From NCBI GenBank assembly GCA_037974665.1, contig CM075764.1, positions 76,896,325-76,960,324 on the forward strand: a stretch of 64,000 nucleotides of DNA, in the 5' to 3' direction. The notes below the pieces were generated by a model. That model made no database searches. It was not told the DNA's origin and saw only the letters and a program-made list of their open reading frames with translations. This DNA is from Ehretia macrophylla. Taxonomy: Eukaryota > Streptophyta > Magnoliopsida > Boraginales > Ehretiaceae. A program made the translations under genes and the position numbers. Positions 44,873 to 56,991 of the stretch are shown here, one piece after another. How positions within the stretch are numbered: the first letter of the stretch is position 1; each line of letters begins with the position of its first letter.

Positions 44873-45735
44873 CTTACATGGATCGGCGAATAACTCTGGA
44901 TAGCGCTCCCGCATCTGATCCTCTCTCTCCCACGTCGCATCCTCTACGTCGTGATGATCTCACAAAACTTTAACCATTGGAATGCTTTTAGTCCTCAGCT
45001 CCTGCACTTTCTGATCCACAATCCGAAGAGGTTTCTCTGTGTACGTCAAAGTCTCACTGATCTCTAGCGATTCTGGCTCAAATATGTGAGAAGGATCTGG
45101 CTGATACTTTCGAAGCATAGAAACATGGAAGACATCATAAATTCTGCCCAGGCTAGGAGGCAAAACTAGTCGATAAGCCAAATCACCAATGGTTTCAGTT
45201 ATCTCAAATGGTCCCACATAATGAGGACTGAGTTTACCTCCTTTACCATGCCGAATCAAACCTTTGCGAGGAGAAATTTTCAAAAATACTCGATCCCCAA
45301 CGGCGAATTTCAGATCATGACAGCGTCTATCTGCATAACTCTTTTGCCGACTCTGTGCTGTTAGCATTCTTTTTCTAATAAGCTGAACATTATCAATCAT
45401 TCTATTCATCTCTGGCAATAAAGTAGGATCAATAGATTTCGACTCTTCAACTTCATCCCAATATAAAGGAGATCTGCATTTACGCCCATACAAAGCCTCA
45501 TACGGTGCTATACCGATAGTAGCTTGATAACTGTTGTTATAAGCAAATTCTGCAAGAGGTAAGTATTTCTCCCAACTCTTACCGAAGTCCAAAATGCACG
45601 CTCGGAGCATATCCTCAAGTATTAAGATAGTTCTTTCAAATTGTCCGTCAGTTTGAGGATGATGAGAAGTACTGAAGTTCAATGCCGTGCCCAAAGCCTT
45701 CTGAATCTTCTGCCAGAACTGAGATGTGATCTGGG
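44873..45735 (-). pseudogene. G integrase core and chromodomain-like tail
   Basis: From 45694 down the frame reads TSHHPQTDGQFERTI, with the glutamate region LEDMLRACILDFGKS, then LAEFAYNNSYQATIG, KISPRKGLIRHGKGG and KSIPMVKVL. TGA at 44960-44962 replaces the conserved tryptophan of VLWDHHD. The chromodomain-like end then continues as DATWEREDQMRERYPELF. A missing T in the phenylalanine codon of DPRF near 45735 shifts the frame from the upstream part. The DDE residues themselves are present. Confidence 0.88.
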
Positions 45736-46725
45736 ATCTCTATCTGACACAATACTCTTAGGAATTCCATGAAGTCTAACAATATTCTCAACATAAATTT
45801 CAGCCAACCGATCCAGAGATTCAGCCTTCTTAGTAGCAATAAAATGAGAGGTTTTGGTCAATCTATCCACAACAATCCAGACTGAATCATGACCCCTTGA
45901 AGACCGCGGTAAATCTAACACGAAATCCATGGTAATGTGATCCCATTTCCAAACAGGAATAGCCAAAGGCTGCAACAACCCTGCTGGTCTCTGATGTTCA
46001 GCTTTAACTTTCTGACATGTAAGACATTTAGCAACATAGTCAGCAATCTCCCTCTTCATGTTGTTCCACCAGTAGTTCTGTTTCAGATCTTTGTACATCT
46101 TGGTACTGCCTAGATGGATAGTATACTTAGAATTTTGAGCCTCTGCAAGAATTTTTTTCTTTAAGGCTGGCTCAGAAGGAATGCAAATTCTGCCTTTGAA
46201 CTTAAGAAGTCCATCATCATGTAATTTGAAATCCGACTCTCCCCCTTTCGACTTTTCTAAGATTTCCATCAATTGCAAATCAGCTTGCTGAGCCTCTCTA
46301 ATCCTGAATAATAAAAGAGACTGAATATGCAAACTTGCAAATTGAACACCAGAATCTGAAATGTTGGGCTTCCATAAACATAATTCCTCCATGAACTCCC
46401 AATTTTTGATGATTAGACTAGCAACTGTAGCCTTTTGGCTTAAGGCATTAGCAACAATATTAGCCTTACCTGGCAGATAATTGATAGTACAATTATAATC
46501 CTCAAGCAACTCCAACCAACGCCTCTGCCTCATATTCAAATTTTTCTGAGAGAAGAGATATTTCAGACTCTTGTGATCAGTAAAGATTTCAAATTTATTA
46601 CCCCAAAGATAATGACGCCATTTCTTTAACGCAAAGATGATAGCTGCAAGCTCGAGATCATGCGTTGGGTAATTAAGTTCATAAGGTTTCAGTTTTCTGG
46701 AAGCATAAGCGATAACTCTCCCATT
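45679..46725 (-). pseudogene. G RNase H and integrase N-terminal part
   Basis: RNase H shows HDLELAA and [13 protein letters not shown]. The last motif reads [11 protein letters not shown] instead of [11 protein letters not shown], a catalytic aspartate to asparagine change, again G to A. The integrase zinc-binding part has [15 protein letters not shown], where the first histidine is glutamine, and CLTCQ. The core includes [11 protein letters not shown] and [11 protein letters not shown], where the frame is lost. Confidence 0.88.
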
Positions 46726-47943
46726 CTATATCAATACACAGCCCAAACCTTCCTTAGAAGCATCACTATAGATTACCAGATTATCGGTACCCTCAGGTAG
46801 AATAAGAATAGGAGCTGTGGTTAATCTCTTATTTAATTCCTGGAAGCTAGCCTCACATTTCTCATTCCAGTCAAATATAGTCTTCTTCCGAGTGAGTTGA
46901 GTCAAAGGCCCAGCGATTTTAGAGAAATCCTTGACAAACCTTTTGTAATAACCCGCTAAACCCAGAAAACTGCGAATTTCTGTAACAGTCTCCGGCCATT
47001 TCCATGCCATGACAACCTCAATCTTTGCTGGATCAACGAAAATTCCATCCCGAGAAATAATGTGGCCCAGAAAAGTGACTTGTCTTAACCAGAACTCACA
47101 TTTGCTAAACTTTGCAAATAATCGATGCTCCTGAAGAATCTGTAGTATAATCCTGAGATGCTGTTCATGTTTCGCCTCAGATTTAGAATAGACAAGAATA
47201 TCATCAATGAAAATAACCACAAACTGATCTAGATAGGGGCGGAATACTCTCTGCATCAGATCCATAAATGCGGCAGGAGCGTTAGTTAACCCAAACGGTA
47301 GAACAACAAACTCATAATGTCCATACCGAGTTCTGAAAGCAGTTTTGGGAACATCATCAGACTTAATCCCTAACTGATAATAGCCCTGCCTCAGATCGAA
47401 TTTAGAAAATACCCTGGCACCTTGCAGCTGATCAAATAATTCCTCAATCAAAGGCGATGGATATTTGTTTTTGATTGTTATCTGATTAAGACCCCGATAA
47501 TCAATGCATAGCCGAAGAGATCCGTCTTTATTTTTAACAAATAAGACCGGTGCACCCCAAGGTGAAGAACTCGGCTGAATGAATCCTTTCTCCATTAAAC
47601 CCTGCAACTGAATTTTCAATTCCTGCAACTCGGGTGGAGCCATTCTGTACGGAGTTCTAGAGATAGGCGTAGCCCCTGGTAATAAGTCGATCACAAACTC
47701 TATCTCTCTATCAGGTGGTAAACCAGGTAATTCATCAGGAAACACCCCCGGAAACTCTTTCACGATAGGTGCATCATTCAGTTTCAATTGATCACTAGGT
47801 TGTTTAATCAAATAAACAAAGTAAGCCTCACAACCCTTACCTAACATTTTTGATGCCTTAATAGAAGATATGATAGGAGTTCCCGTAGATTTTCTACTAC
47901 CAACTATTTTAAGTACGGGCTGGTCGGGCATTTCTAGTTTCAC
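46726..47943 (-). pseudogene. G reverse transcriptase, frame open for 405 codons
   Basis: The open stretch covers the linker after protease ([19 protein letters not shown]), RT fingers ([17 protein letters not shown]), palm and the catalytic FIDDILVYS at about 47197-47211, the thumb, and the RNase H start [15 protein letters not shown]. It stops at 46726-46728 (TAG for the glutamine of the usual MQNG). All RT catalytic residues are in place, in contrast to D. The ATG at 47943 is not a natural start, as the frame continues upstream through a TAG into protease. Confidence 0.9.
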
Positions 47944-47964
47944 AATCTTCTTTCTACAATCAAG

Positions 47965-48340
47965 CTAGGCATAATATTTACCTAACCAGTCCATTCCCAA
48001 TATAATTTCAAAGTCACGGAAAGGTAGAATAATTAAATCGGCAGGAAAAATACGACCTTGAATATAAATATTACATGCCTTGCAAATAGATTTGGTGACA
48101 AACTTCGGCCCCATAGGAGTATAAACCACAATATCATGCAACAGTTTATCATGTTTCAACTTAGCATTTTGTGCACAAATAGGTGTAATAAATGAATGCG
48201 AAGCCCCGGAATCAATTAAAACCTTAACTGATTGATCATTAAGAAGAAAAGTACCTTCTACTACAGCGGTCGTATCTGGAAGCTCTTCAGCATCTAAGGC
48301 AAATACTCGAGCCTGACCCCGTGGTACTGGTGCTGCAATT
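47965..48340 (-). pseudogene. G protease
   Basis: The minus strand reads SVKVLIDSGASHSFITPICA with intact DSG and FEIILGMDWLGKYYA, then TAG at 47965-47967 where I has CAG (YAQLDC). The protein is otherwise very similar to that of I. Confidence 0.87.
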
Positions 48341-49530
48341 GAACCCCTGGTCTGATTGCCTTGACCAGATGTCTGACCCCTGGTATTCTTGAATTTCTGG
48401 CAGTCTCTAACCCTGTGTTGATCACTGCCGCATCCGGTACATCGGCCTAATCTCTTCTAACAATTCTCCTTAGTATGACCCTGGCGTTGACAGAAGCTGC
48501 ACTGCTGGTGACATCTTGCAACAGTGCCTCCCGAAGGAGCTCTGTAAGTAGAGGTAGCTGAACTACCCTGCTGAGAACGAACTACTGCTAGTCGGGTCTG
48601 CCCCTGACTCTGGGCTGGTCGCGACTGAATCTGAATAGGCCCTGTATAACTCTGTGTCTACCTCGGCTGTGGACTCTGCCCAACTAGAATAGTCTGCCTC
48701 TGGTACCCCTGACTCTGAGACTGAAACTGGCGCTTACTCGATTGACTAGTCTCCGCCAACACGTCTGCCTTGCATTTTTCATACCTCGAGGCGGCTTTGA
48801 CCACTGTAGCATAGTTAGGGTAATCATTCACAGACAGACTAAGCATAATATCCTTCCTCAATCCCATAATGAACCTTTGCATCTTCATATCCTCTGGTTG
48901 TACCAAGGCCGGCACATAACGGGAAAGCCTAGTAAAAGCAGCCTCATATTGATCCACTATCATATTTCCCTGTTTCAAAGCTATAAACTCTGTCTGACGT
49001 CTCTCACGGGCAACCACTGATATATATTTATCTCGAAATTCTCGAACGAAGTCTGCCCATGAATGTTGAACCGCCTCAGCTTCCCATTTCTCATTAATAG
49101 TACGCCATCACTCCTCGGCGTCACCCTCTAGCAGAAATGTAGCATAAGTAATCTTTCTCTCATCACTGCACTCTAGAATTGCAGCTACCCTTTCAAATTT
49201 CCTCAACCATAATTCGGCCTTCATATTATCAAGTTCTCCAAAGAAACTATAGGCCCCGTGATGTAAAAATCGGTCATACAAATTAGCTCCAGCAGCACTA
49301 CTACCCTCGGCTCTGACGGCCTGATTACCCCTAGGAGCCCCTGCCTGACCTTGCTGAGTTACAAACTGTGCAATAGTATTCATTGCAGTAGCCATAGTAG
49401 CCAGAATCTGTGCAATGCTGGGTTCTGGTCCCTGCGGTGATGCATTCTCTGCTACTCTTTCACCCTATCCGAGTACACCCTGCCTAGGAGCTTCCTCCGG
49501 CTCTCTCCCCGGTCTGCCCTTTCTTCTCAT
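48341..49530 (-). pseudogene. G gag
   Basis: The ATG is at 49528-49530. The product has a Retrotrans_gag-type domain (NLYDRFLHHGAYSFFGELDN, AELWLRKFERVAAILECSD, WADFVREFRDKYISVVARER), a Q/S-rich linker and two CCHC knuckles. Stops: TAG at 49465-49467, TGA at 49108 (W), TAG at 48658 (Q), TAG at 48457-48459 (W). Where I can be aligned each is one G:C to A:T change. The first knuckle is CSFCQRQGHTKENC, the second CTGCGSDQHRVRDC. Confidence 0.9.
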
Positions 49531-49844
49531 CTCAACAGCTAGAATGCAAAGTATTATGACAGGCATTTACATAAATTATAGGTAAAGCACATAGGAAGAA
49601 GTTCAAATATATTCACACAAGTCACATATTACATTAGGAGAATATTCACATACAAGAGATTCATAGTAATTTAATCATGCTTGACATTCTAGACTTTTCA
49701 CTTTCAAACATTAACTCTTAGAGACCTTTCACATTCCATTATCATGCTAGCATGTTCCTTTCTAATTCAAATTCCACTTAGGCAAATCAAAGGACCACAA
49801 ATTCATACAATCACAAGGTCACATAACAGATCTCTACCCACAGA

Positions 49845-49862
49845 TCGAGAAATTTAACCCGA
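49845..49862 (-). promoter_or_regulatory. G hairpin downstream of PBS
   Basis: The minus strand reads TCGGG-TTAAATTT-CTCGA. Compared with CCGGG...CTCGG in I both sides changed so that pairing is kept. CTGTGGGT follows (49836-49843). It lies 16 nt after the PBS. Confidence 0.52.
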
Positions 49863-49878
49863 CTTCATACAATCTATA

Positions 49879-49890
49879 GCTCTGATACCA
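49879..49890 (-). other. G primer-binding site (initiator tRNA-Met)
   Basis: The minus strand reads TGGTATCAGAGC, 7 bases inside the 5' LTR. Confidence 0.92.
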
Positions 49891-49897
49891 CCTAAAA

Positions 49898-52322
49898 TGT
49901 AACGCCCCGACCTAACCCCAAGCTAAAGGTTAAGTCCGGACCCGACACACAGACAGAGTCTCCCCTGTACCGTAGACATTCTGAAAACCTGTAAACACTC
50001 AAATAAAGCCTCAACAAGATAAGACAAGCTTTTCATAACTAAACAAAAAAGGTTCAAGGCCATCCGAGCCTTGAAGCATACAATAGTCCCAAAACACACA
50101 AGCATGCTAGTGGCTAGAGTTAGAACATTCACTTCCAAGCATGCAAGGTAATTAAAGCAGAAACATAAGTTATTACAAGACATAGGCTTCCAAATCTACA
50201 CCACAACCAACTATCCTTCAACTTTGTACAACAAGCATATACATAGCCCTTAGGCTACAAAATAGAACATAAGATAAACAAATAAGTCTTCCACATAGCA
50301 GCAAGAACAAAAACCACCTCAAGCTATCAGGCACAACAACTAAGGTAAAGGATCAGTCTAAACTTCCTCCTCTTCTACTATCACCTCAACTAGCTGGGGA
50401 TTACCCTCAGCACATCCTGAAACATATATCGAGGTATGAGTAACCACTGTTGCCCAGTGAGGGATAAAATCTCCCGGGGCGTGCAATGCAACAAGTAAAA
50501 CAGTTAAACAAAAATAGTAATTAAACAATTTAAGAAGTAACAATAGCTTAAATAACCACACATTAAAAATGATATATTTCACTTAATCCCCAACACCAAA
50601 TCTTCAATCCACGAACACGATCCACGAACCATGATCACGATCATGATAAGCCGGCATAATCCCAAACACTCCAGTGGGTATACTCCGGATGTACCCTGAT
50701 AATCCTACGACCCAACACCCCCTGGCAATCTCCGAACCAAGCGAGCGAGGGAATAGGGTACGGAGTTTGAATATCCACCGGCAAACCTTCTACCGCCCAT
50801 CCGATATTCAACACAACTGCCCTTGACACTATGGTTGCGCAACCACTATGCAATGCACTTTACAATGGCAAGATAATATCAATAATATAAGCAATAACAC
50901 GTAGGAGGATCAACGAAGTAGGTTGACCTCAATGCAGTTAGAATTGAAGCAATTATGCAAGCAAATAAGCAGTTTTACAAATGGGCATATCCAAGTTACA
51001 TTTAGAATTACACCAAAAGTTCCAAATCAACTTGAAATCACATTTAAACCCACGAGAAGTCAAGCCAAGGTCTTAGAAGCATGGAACAACCGAAATTGCA
51101 CTTAAACCCCTTTGTTTTTCAAACTATTTCTCTTCCAAACCAAAGTTAATGATTCAATTTCAAAAGGAAACTATACCAACCTCCTAACTAACCCTCAAGG
51201 AACCCTTTCAACCCTCAAACCCATTCAAATGCCGCAATTACCCCGAAAGCCCCAAATTCCCTCTTATAGCTTTATACCACACATACCTCATCCGGGCTTC
51301 AACCAAGGGCTAACAAAGCTTCTATAGCACCTAGGTAGCCTAAGAATACTAAAAGTGAAGCCCGAATCCACCCGGATTCGCATTAACCCCGAAACCCCTT
51401 TGTTAAGGTCGACTATTTCATGTTTTATGCGATTTTAGAGCAATTGAAGTGTACGGGGCTATTAGACTATCTTCATTAGCACCTAAAGCATCTATTAGGA
51501 GTGTTGAATCAGGCTAATACGTGCAATTATACAAAACCTTAGAAAAATGTCACTATTCACCTCATAAATCAAACTAACGATTCTAACCATTTAAAAGGCG
51601 AAACAATGGCTCAAATATGTTCTCTAGCACTCATATACAAGGTATTATAGCATAGATAATCAATACAATAACATTTGGTCACATTTTCAACAAATCATGA
51701 AATTGACAACTATTTTAAAATGCGAAAATAAGCCGTGAAATCCCTCACCAATGCACGTAGGAGCACCTAGGAAGCTTGCACAGACCCTAAACTACTAGCT
51801 CTGGGCTTGGATTGGCTTGGCTTGAAGAGTTGAAGAACAAAATCACCTTTTTTCCTTCTCCTTGGTGTTCTCGGCCCTGCTACAGTAAATTCTGCACATT
51901 TGTTTTCTTTTGTTTTGTGTTTTGGTGCTTATAAGGTTATATAGTGAGGTTAAGTTGAGGTGGGGTCAAGTGGTTGCTTAAGTGGACTTCTAAAATGCAC
52001 GTTGCTAGCTTTAAGACGAGCCTAAGGTGTAAAACATAGGCTAGCTAATTAAAACACTAAGTTAGTTACGTAATACTATTCATTGAACTACGAAAATCAT
52101 TTTCTAAACGAGCTCTCCTATCGCTTCTAGCTCAATTGCACATTTTTCCCACTCCTCTAACAATTAATGTGATTTAATAAAAATACTAATTCACTAATAG
52201 AATGTAGTTTGAAAATGGGATGAATAGTAGCTAAAGAAGACAGTTAATAAAGTACAGAAGGAAATGCGCAAACAATGGATACAACAGTAAATGAATGTAC
52301 GGCTAAAATCTCGAGCGTTACA
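49898..52322 (-). repeat. G 5' LTR
   Basis: It runs TGTAACGCCCCGACCTAACC to AAAATCTCGAGCGTTACA, 2425 bp. The palindrome TGGTTGCGCAACCA is at 50833-50846 and the inverted repeat TGGGCAA...TTACTCA at 50437-50456. Confidence 0.94.
50358..50417 (-). CDS. LTR acidic mini-frame of G, 5' LTR copy, truncated
   Basis: It reads GCAEGNPQLVEVIVEEEEV and then TAG where the 3' LTR has CAG, losing QADPLP. The change is another CAG to TAG. Confidence 0.35.
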   Translation of the reverse strand, partial: GCAEGNPQLVEVIVEEEEV

Positions 52323-52327
52323 CTAAA

Positions 52328-52499
52328 CCCTTTTAGAACATTTTTCTTCTCGAATAAGCATTAGGGACACATTCATATCGAAGCGGAGAATATGAATATA
52401 CTACAAATAACATAGTGTATAAAACACATATATATATATATTCTTATTAAACCCTAAATCAGGTCATCTCAACTATAGTATTAGGGCATATCCCCAACA
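52328..52499 (-). repeat. K (Ty1/copia) 3' LTR, second part
   Basis: It ends ATATCCCCAACA on plus, so the LTR begins TGTTGGGGATATGCCC on minus, a usual copia LTR start. A short purine stretch and 'tgcaagtgagagat' precede it on minus. Confidence 0.75.
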
Positions 52500-54128
52500 A
52501 TCTCTCACTTGCACTAATGCTATCAGCTATAGAATTAGCACACTATACAATCTTATCCATATACTCATCTTTTCTACGACGGTGATCAACTGTAACTACT
52601 TTTATAGGATTAGTGCGTCAACTATAGAAGCATCTATAGGAACCTTTTTTGTTAAACCATTTTCTGTTATGAAACACATTTCTTGAATTAACTTTTTATG
52701 TTCGGATTCTTGATGAGATCAGGTTCTTTTAAGCTTGTACAAAAAACCCTCTATTATAGTCACTACATTAGAAAATATTGGTTACCAATAACAGATAGAA
52801 CCATACACTATCCAAACACCATAAAAACAAGTATGCATCTTGGCTTTTAGTAACGGAATAACTGTTATTCGCTATTCGGAACACTTTCCAAGACATTACA
52901 ATCATATCAAAAATCTATTATAAATAATGTTTTCATCCTTTTAGTGAATTCTTCCCTAAGAATTTTACTATTTTCACAAATCTTAAAATTTTGGGTTAAA
53001 GTTCATATAGAGATCGCTCTTCGATATCTATCATGTAACTTATTACATCATATCGCACCTTGTATTTGCCATTGCATTAAAGGAGAATGCAAACAACCAA
53101 AGGATTAGGTGCAAAAACCATTCGCAACCTTTCCTTAATAGTCAGAAGAAAATCTACAAGAAAAGACGGATACTCTGCCATAAAGAATATAGACAAAAAT
53201 TTCTTAGATTCCTCCATCTTAAAAACTTTAAGATCATGACTTGGTGTATAGGCTTTGAGAAAACAAATAATCATATCATTATACTTCATAGACATGATAC
53301 TACAAGACATGATCGGCTTACCCAAGAGATATAAAATTCGGTTGGACCTTGGTGAATGATGGTATCATAAATTCACAAGATCTGTTAAGGGTATAAACTC
53401 CCCCTAACTATTCTTATAAATTTAGATATCATCTTCATTTATTAATGAAAGAGATCTCTATCATTTCATTTTAATACACCCATCATTCATTTCATCATAG
53501 TTATCTTTCACTAAAGAAACTATGCATGAAGAAGTTTTAAATTCTTTCCAGCCATAGAATTAAAACATGGTTAAGTTTAAAATCAATTTGAAAGATTTCA
53601 GTGATAAAAGATGCAATCTCTATTCTTTTTTTATAACTCAACATATTGTGGACAAGTCTCATAAGCTCCATCTCTTTCAATTATTTATTTTGAACAAACT
53701 CTTTTGTCAAAAAAATGATTAATCTATCAAACTCATTTGAATAGATACATAAAAGAATTCAAGTCTTTAACTCATGACCATTTCAAGGTTTCATACATTT
53801 TAAGTGTGATTTAGTATTGGGCCATTTCAATAAATGCTAAGCAATGAAATATAAATGTTTATGCGGTTTGTGTTTGAAGACATTCTTTCCTTTGATATGT
53901 ATTCTGACCATTTTATTACTATAATGAAAATTATACAAAATGCCAATCATTTATTACATAGGATCAATTCCAAAATTATCCCATAGCTAGAAATGATTGA
54001 AAATAGTCACTACTATTTCTAAAGAAATACTCAAACTAATCCAAACATTTACAAACATTTTTCAAAACTGGGATCGCATACCAAGCCGATCCAAAACAAC
54101 CAAATCATGCATAATTAGGGTCTACTAC
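52500..54128 (-). other. K interior without recognisable pol
   Basis: The copia element should carry integrase, RT and RNase H here but only AT-rich sequence with stops is seen. An 82-codon frame at 53077-53325 (minus) has no motif I know. The element looks non-autonomous or heavily decayed. Confidence 0.5.
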
Positions 54129-54886
54129 TCAATCCCCTCCTAATGAGAGATCTCCCAATAAGAATGCCATAGCTCGGTTCCTCCTATGTCTCCTCCTCCT
54201 CCTCCTTCTAATGTTTCTGTTTTGGCTAGGTTCAGCCACAGAAAGAAAGGACTCGACATGGGGATTAGGTGTTGCATCCAAACTAAGATTCTGCCAGCTA
54301 GTCAGACTATCTGGCAACTTATTCAATGTGACCTCAATTCTATGTACGTGAAAGTCCAAGATCAAGGGAGAGTAGGATGGTAGAAGAGACTGCAAGATCA
54401 AGTCTATCGAAGCCGGGGGTCTATGACGAAACCAAATGCCTCCAATTGAGTTACCAAGTAAATCATTTTGAGGCAGTGCTGCCTCACGTCACCTCCCTTT
54501 TCAAGTCTCAAACTAAAAAGCTCACGGGTCAACCGGAATCTCATACATTGACTGCGCTTACCAAAGGATTCCTCCAAACAACGAATGATATCTACGGAAT
54601 GAGGTAGCCCCTCATAGAATCGTCGCAGATCATTACTCGTTGATGAAAGAATGTATCCCCTAGAGCGTATGTCATCCTGGACCCATTTATAGTAAGTGAT
54701 CTTGTTGATCTTGGATGCAGTCTCATCTATAGGAGCAAATGTCGGGACATCCAGAATATACTTAATTCTCTCAAATCGGAGGACTAACCTTAAACTTTTG
54801 TGCCATTTCTCAAAGTTTGGTCCAATTAAATAATCATGATTAAGGATGGATAAAATAGGATTAATGAACGAAGCCATTGTATACAA
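54129..54886 (-). pseudogene. K Ty1/copia gag
   Basis: The ATG at 54884-54886 begins MYTMASFINPILSILNHD. GPNFEKWHKSLRLVLRFER, YKWVQDDIRSRGYILSS and VRQHCLKMIYLVTQLEAFG follow, as in copia gag (UBN2-like) proteins. The frame shifts near 54405. The next frame continues LILQSLLPSYSPL, FHVHRIEVTLNKLPD and then an arginine run at about 54190. No CCHC knuckle follows. It would have formed the particle of a Ty1/copia element. Confidence 0.82.
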
Positions 54887-56891
54887 ACTGTAGAAAAAAG
54901 TAAATATAACAGAAAGTAAGATTGCAGGCTAATAAAAATATATGTAAAGCTATTAAATTGTAAAACAAAATAGCTGCTCCCACTACTTGTTTTAAATCTC
55001 ATACTCCTTTAATGAGAAAAAAAGAATCTATGAGAAGACTCTAAGTGGGATGACCAAGTTCTTATGATTAGACATATTTCTTAAACCTTTGTGGCTATGT
55101 TGAAACATGAATACCAAAGGTCAACAACTCCTTTGTTGTCTATTTCTCTAAATAGGGTATGGTCTACTTTAGTCCCTAAATCACTTTGGTCTCAAACCTT
55201 TGTGGCTATGTTGGTCGTTAGATTCTGGAAGATAACCATATATCTATGTATTATTCTAGCGATTTTAATGAACTTATTTTGAAACATATCCTCTACCTAT
55301 GGGTAAGAAGGATTGTATTCATTTAGGTCTCATTAAATGTCCTAGGATGGCGGAGGACTGCGATAAATCTCCTTTTACTGTTTTTGTTAATCTAATATTA
55401 CTTTACACATAGGAAGTCATTGCGATCTCATCATACAGTCATGCATTTAATATACTATAAGCTAATAATCATAATTGTAGCAAATAATATAATATAAATG
55501 CAATAAATGCTAAATGGTGGATCATGGGCTTGGGTTTGGGCCTATAGAAATAAAACTATTCTATAATAAGATCTTCAACTCATTGAAATCTTCATTGGGC
55601 CTCCAACTCCTTGGAAATCCAATGGGCCTTCTTGTTAGCTCCTCTTTGAAGAATTACATAAATGACCTCACTACATAATTCTCTTAAAAGACAAGAAATA
55701 AATTGAGACTTATGTCTCAAATTATAACCCAATAACTTTTGACCCTAAAGCCCAAATCCATGATCAAATTCACTATTCTCAAAGTGAATAAATATGCATG
55801 ATTATTCATATAAAATATATAATAATCAACATATAATATGTTAGCATTCAAGTTCAATGTACTCATCAAGCATGAAAAATTAAACTAAGCTCATACCCTA
55901 TTACATAATCATAAAACCCTTTTTATTAATGCAAGTCATAATGGCCCATTAATTCATAACCCATTATAATTAATAATATTCACGTGCAAGCCCAAAACTT
56001 AAAGAAAAACACAAGTCCATGGCCCATTCACACAAAATGGCCCAATAGGTTAAAATCAAGCATAAGTAGATATACATAAGGCCCAAGCCCAAATCAACAT
56101 GTCTCTTTAGGCTTACATACATTAACTTTAGCCCAATAGTCCTTTAATAGTCTAATACAACGTATTAGACTATTTCTAATTTCAAGATTAGAACATAAAG
56201 GCCTTCAATTATGTGAAATACATTTTGCTATTTTCAAGACACATAGATGAGTTGCATTCTTGACTATTAAACACCTTTAATTATCAAGTAGTCGTCGACT
56301 TAATTCATATGCATGATCATATTAAAATAAGCTTAAAACTATCTTTTAAACTTTCATTCTAACACATGCATATAATAGACATATACTTTTGAGGACTTCA
56401 AGGCAACTACTATCATCTTTTCATATACAACAAAAGGCAAAATCAATCTCCTACAACCAAGAGGATTTTTGGCCAAAACAATAAAAAAGCAAGACTTGTC
56501 TTTTCTAAACTTTTGACTTTATAATCATCCAAAAAGGACCTTTTAAACAAGTACCTTTTTGGCCATTTTAATATAGTCTACTTATTCAAAGTCTAATATC
56601 AACATGCAAAGATCAAATCTTCATTTATCTTCACAACTTAGCACTTTCAATAAGAGGACAAACCATCAAAATACTACATGTGATTCTCGGCCATCTACTA
56701 TATAGGTAAAACATACAAGTTCAAGTTAATACATATACACACATATATATATTCAAGATCTACATTATCAATCAAAGATCTAAACTAGATTTGAACATGC
56801 AAGTGTGTAGACTAAAGACTTAGCTTCAAAAACTTTCAAATCTACAAGCTAACGCACGACTTAAATGAATAGTTAATGGATATACAAACAA
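54887..56891 (-). other. K long leader, no gene
   Basis: About 2 kb of AT-rich DNA lies between the PBS and gag. Repeated GGCCCA/AAGCCCAA words appear on the plus strand at 55500-56160. I see no domain in any frame. Confidence 0.5.
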
Positions 56892-56904
56892 GGCTCTGAT
56901 AGCA
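56892..56904 (-). other. K primer-binding site
   Basis: The minus strand reads TGCTATCAGAGCC, one base from the usual TGGTATCAGAGCC, 2 bases from the LTR end TACTTTCA. Confidence 0.75.
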
Positions 56905-56906
56905 CT

Positions 56907-56991
56907 TGAAAGTACTAGGCAACATTAGAGATCATGTCATTACATATTCATTAGTAGGATTCAAGATCGAGAAAGTCATGCATGGACACCA
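56907..56991 (-). repeat. K 5' LTR, truncated by H
   Basis: The 85 bp from TGAAAGTACTAGGCAACATT to GGACACCA match the left LTR at 40143-40228 with a few changes. H is inserted after CACCA. The remainder is beyond the window. Confidence 0.85.

Larger units (their letters stand above)
42411..52322 (-). mobile_element. G: full-length Ty3/gypsy Tekay-type element, mutated
   Basis: It is flanked by CTAAA at 42406-42410 and 52323-52327. LTRs are 2426 bp (42411-44836) and 2425 bp (49898-52322). The 5 kb interior has PBS, hairpin, gag, protease, RT, RNase H, integrase and polypurine tract on the minus strand. Seven stop codons and one 1-bp frameshift break the frame. It is closely related to I by gag, protease and LTR. 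It lies in the LTR of copia element K. Confidence 0.95.

Noticed and set aside
53077-53325. 82-codon minus frame in K as copia pol
   Set aside because: No copia RT, RNase H or integrase motif can be recognised; a faint MANTR-like string just beyond it is too short to use.
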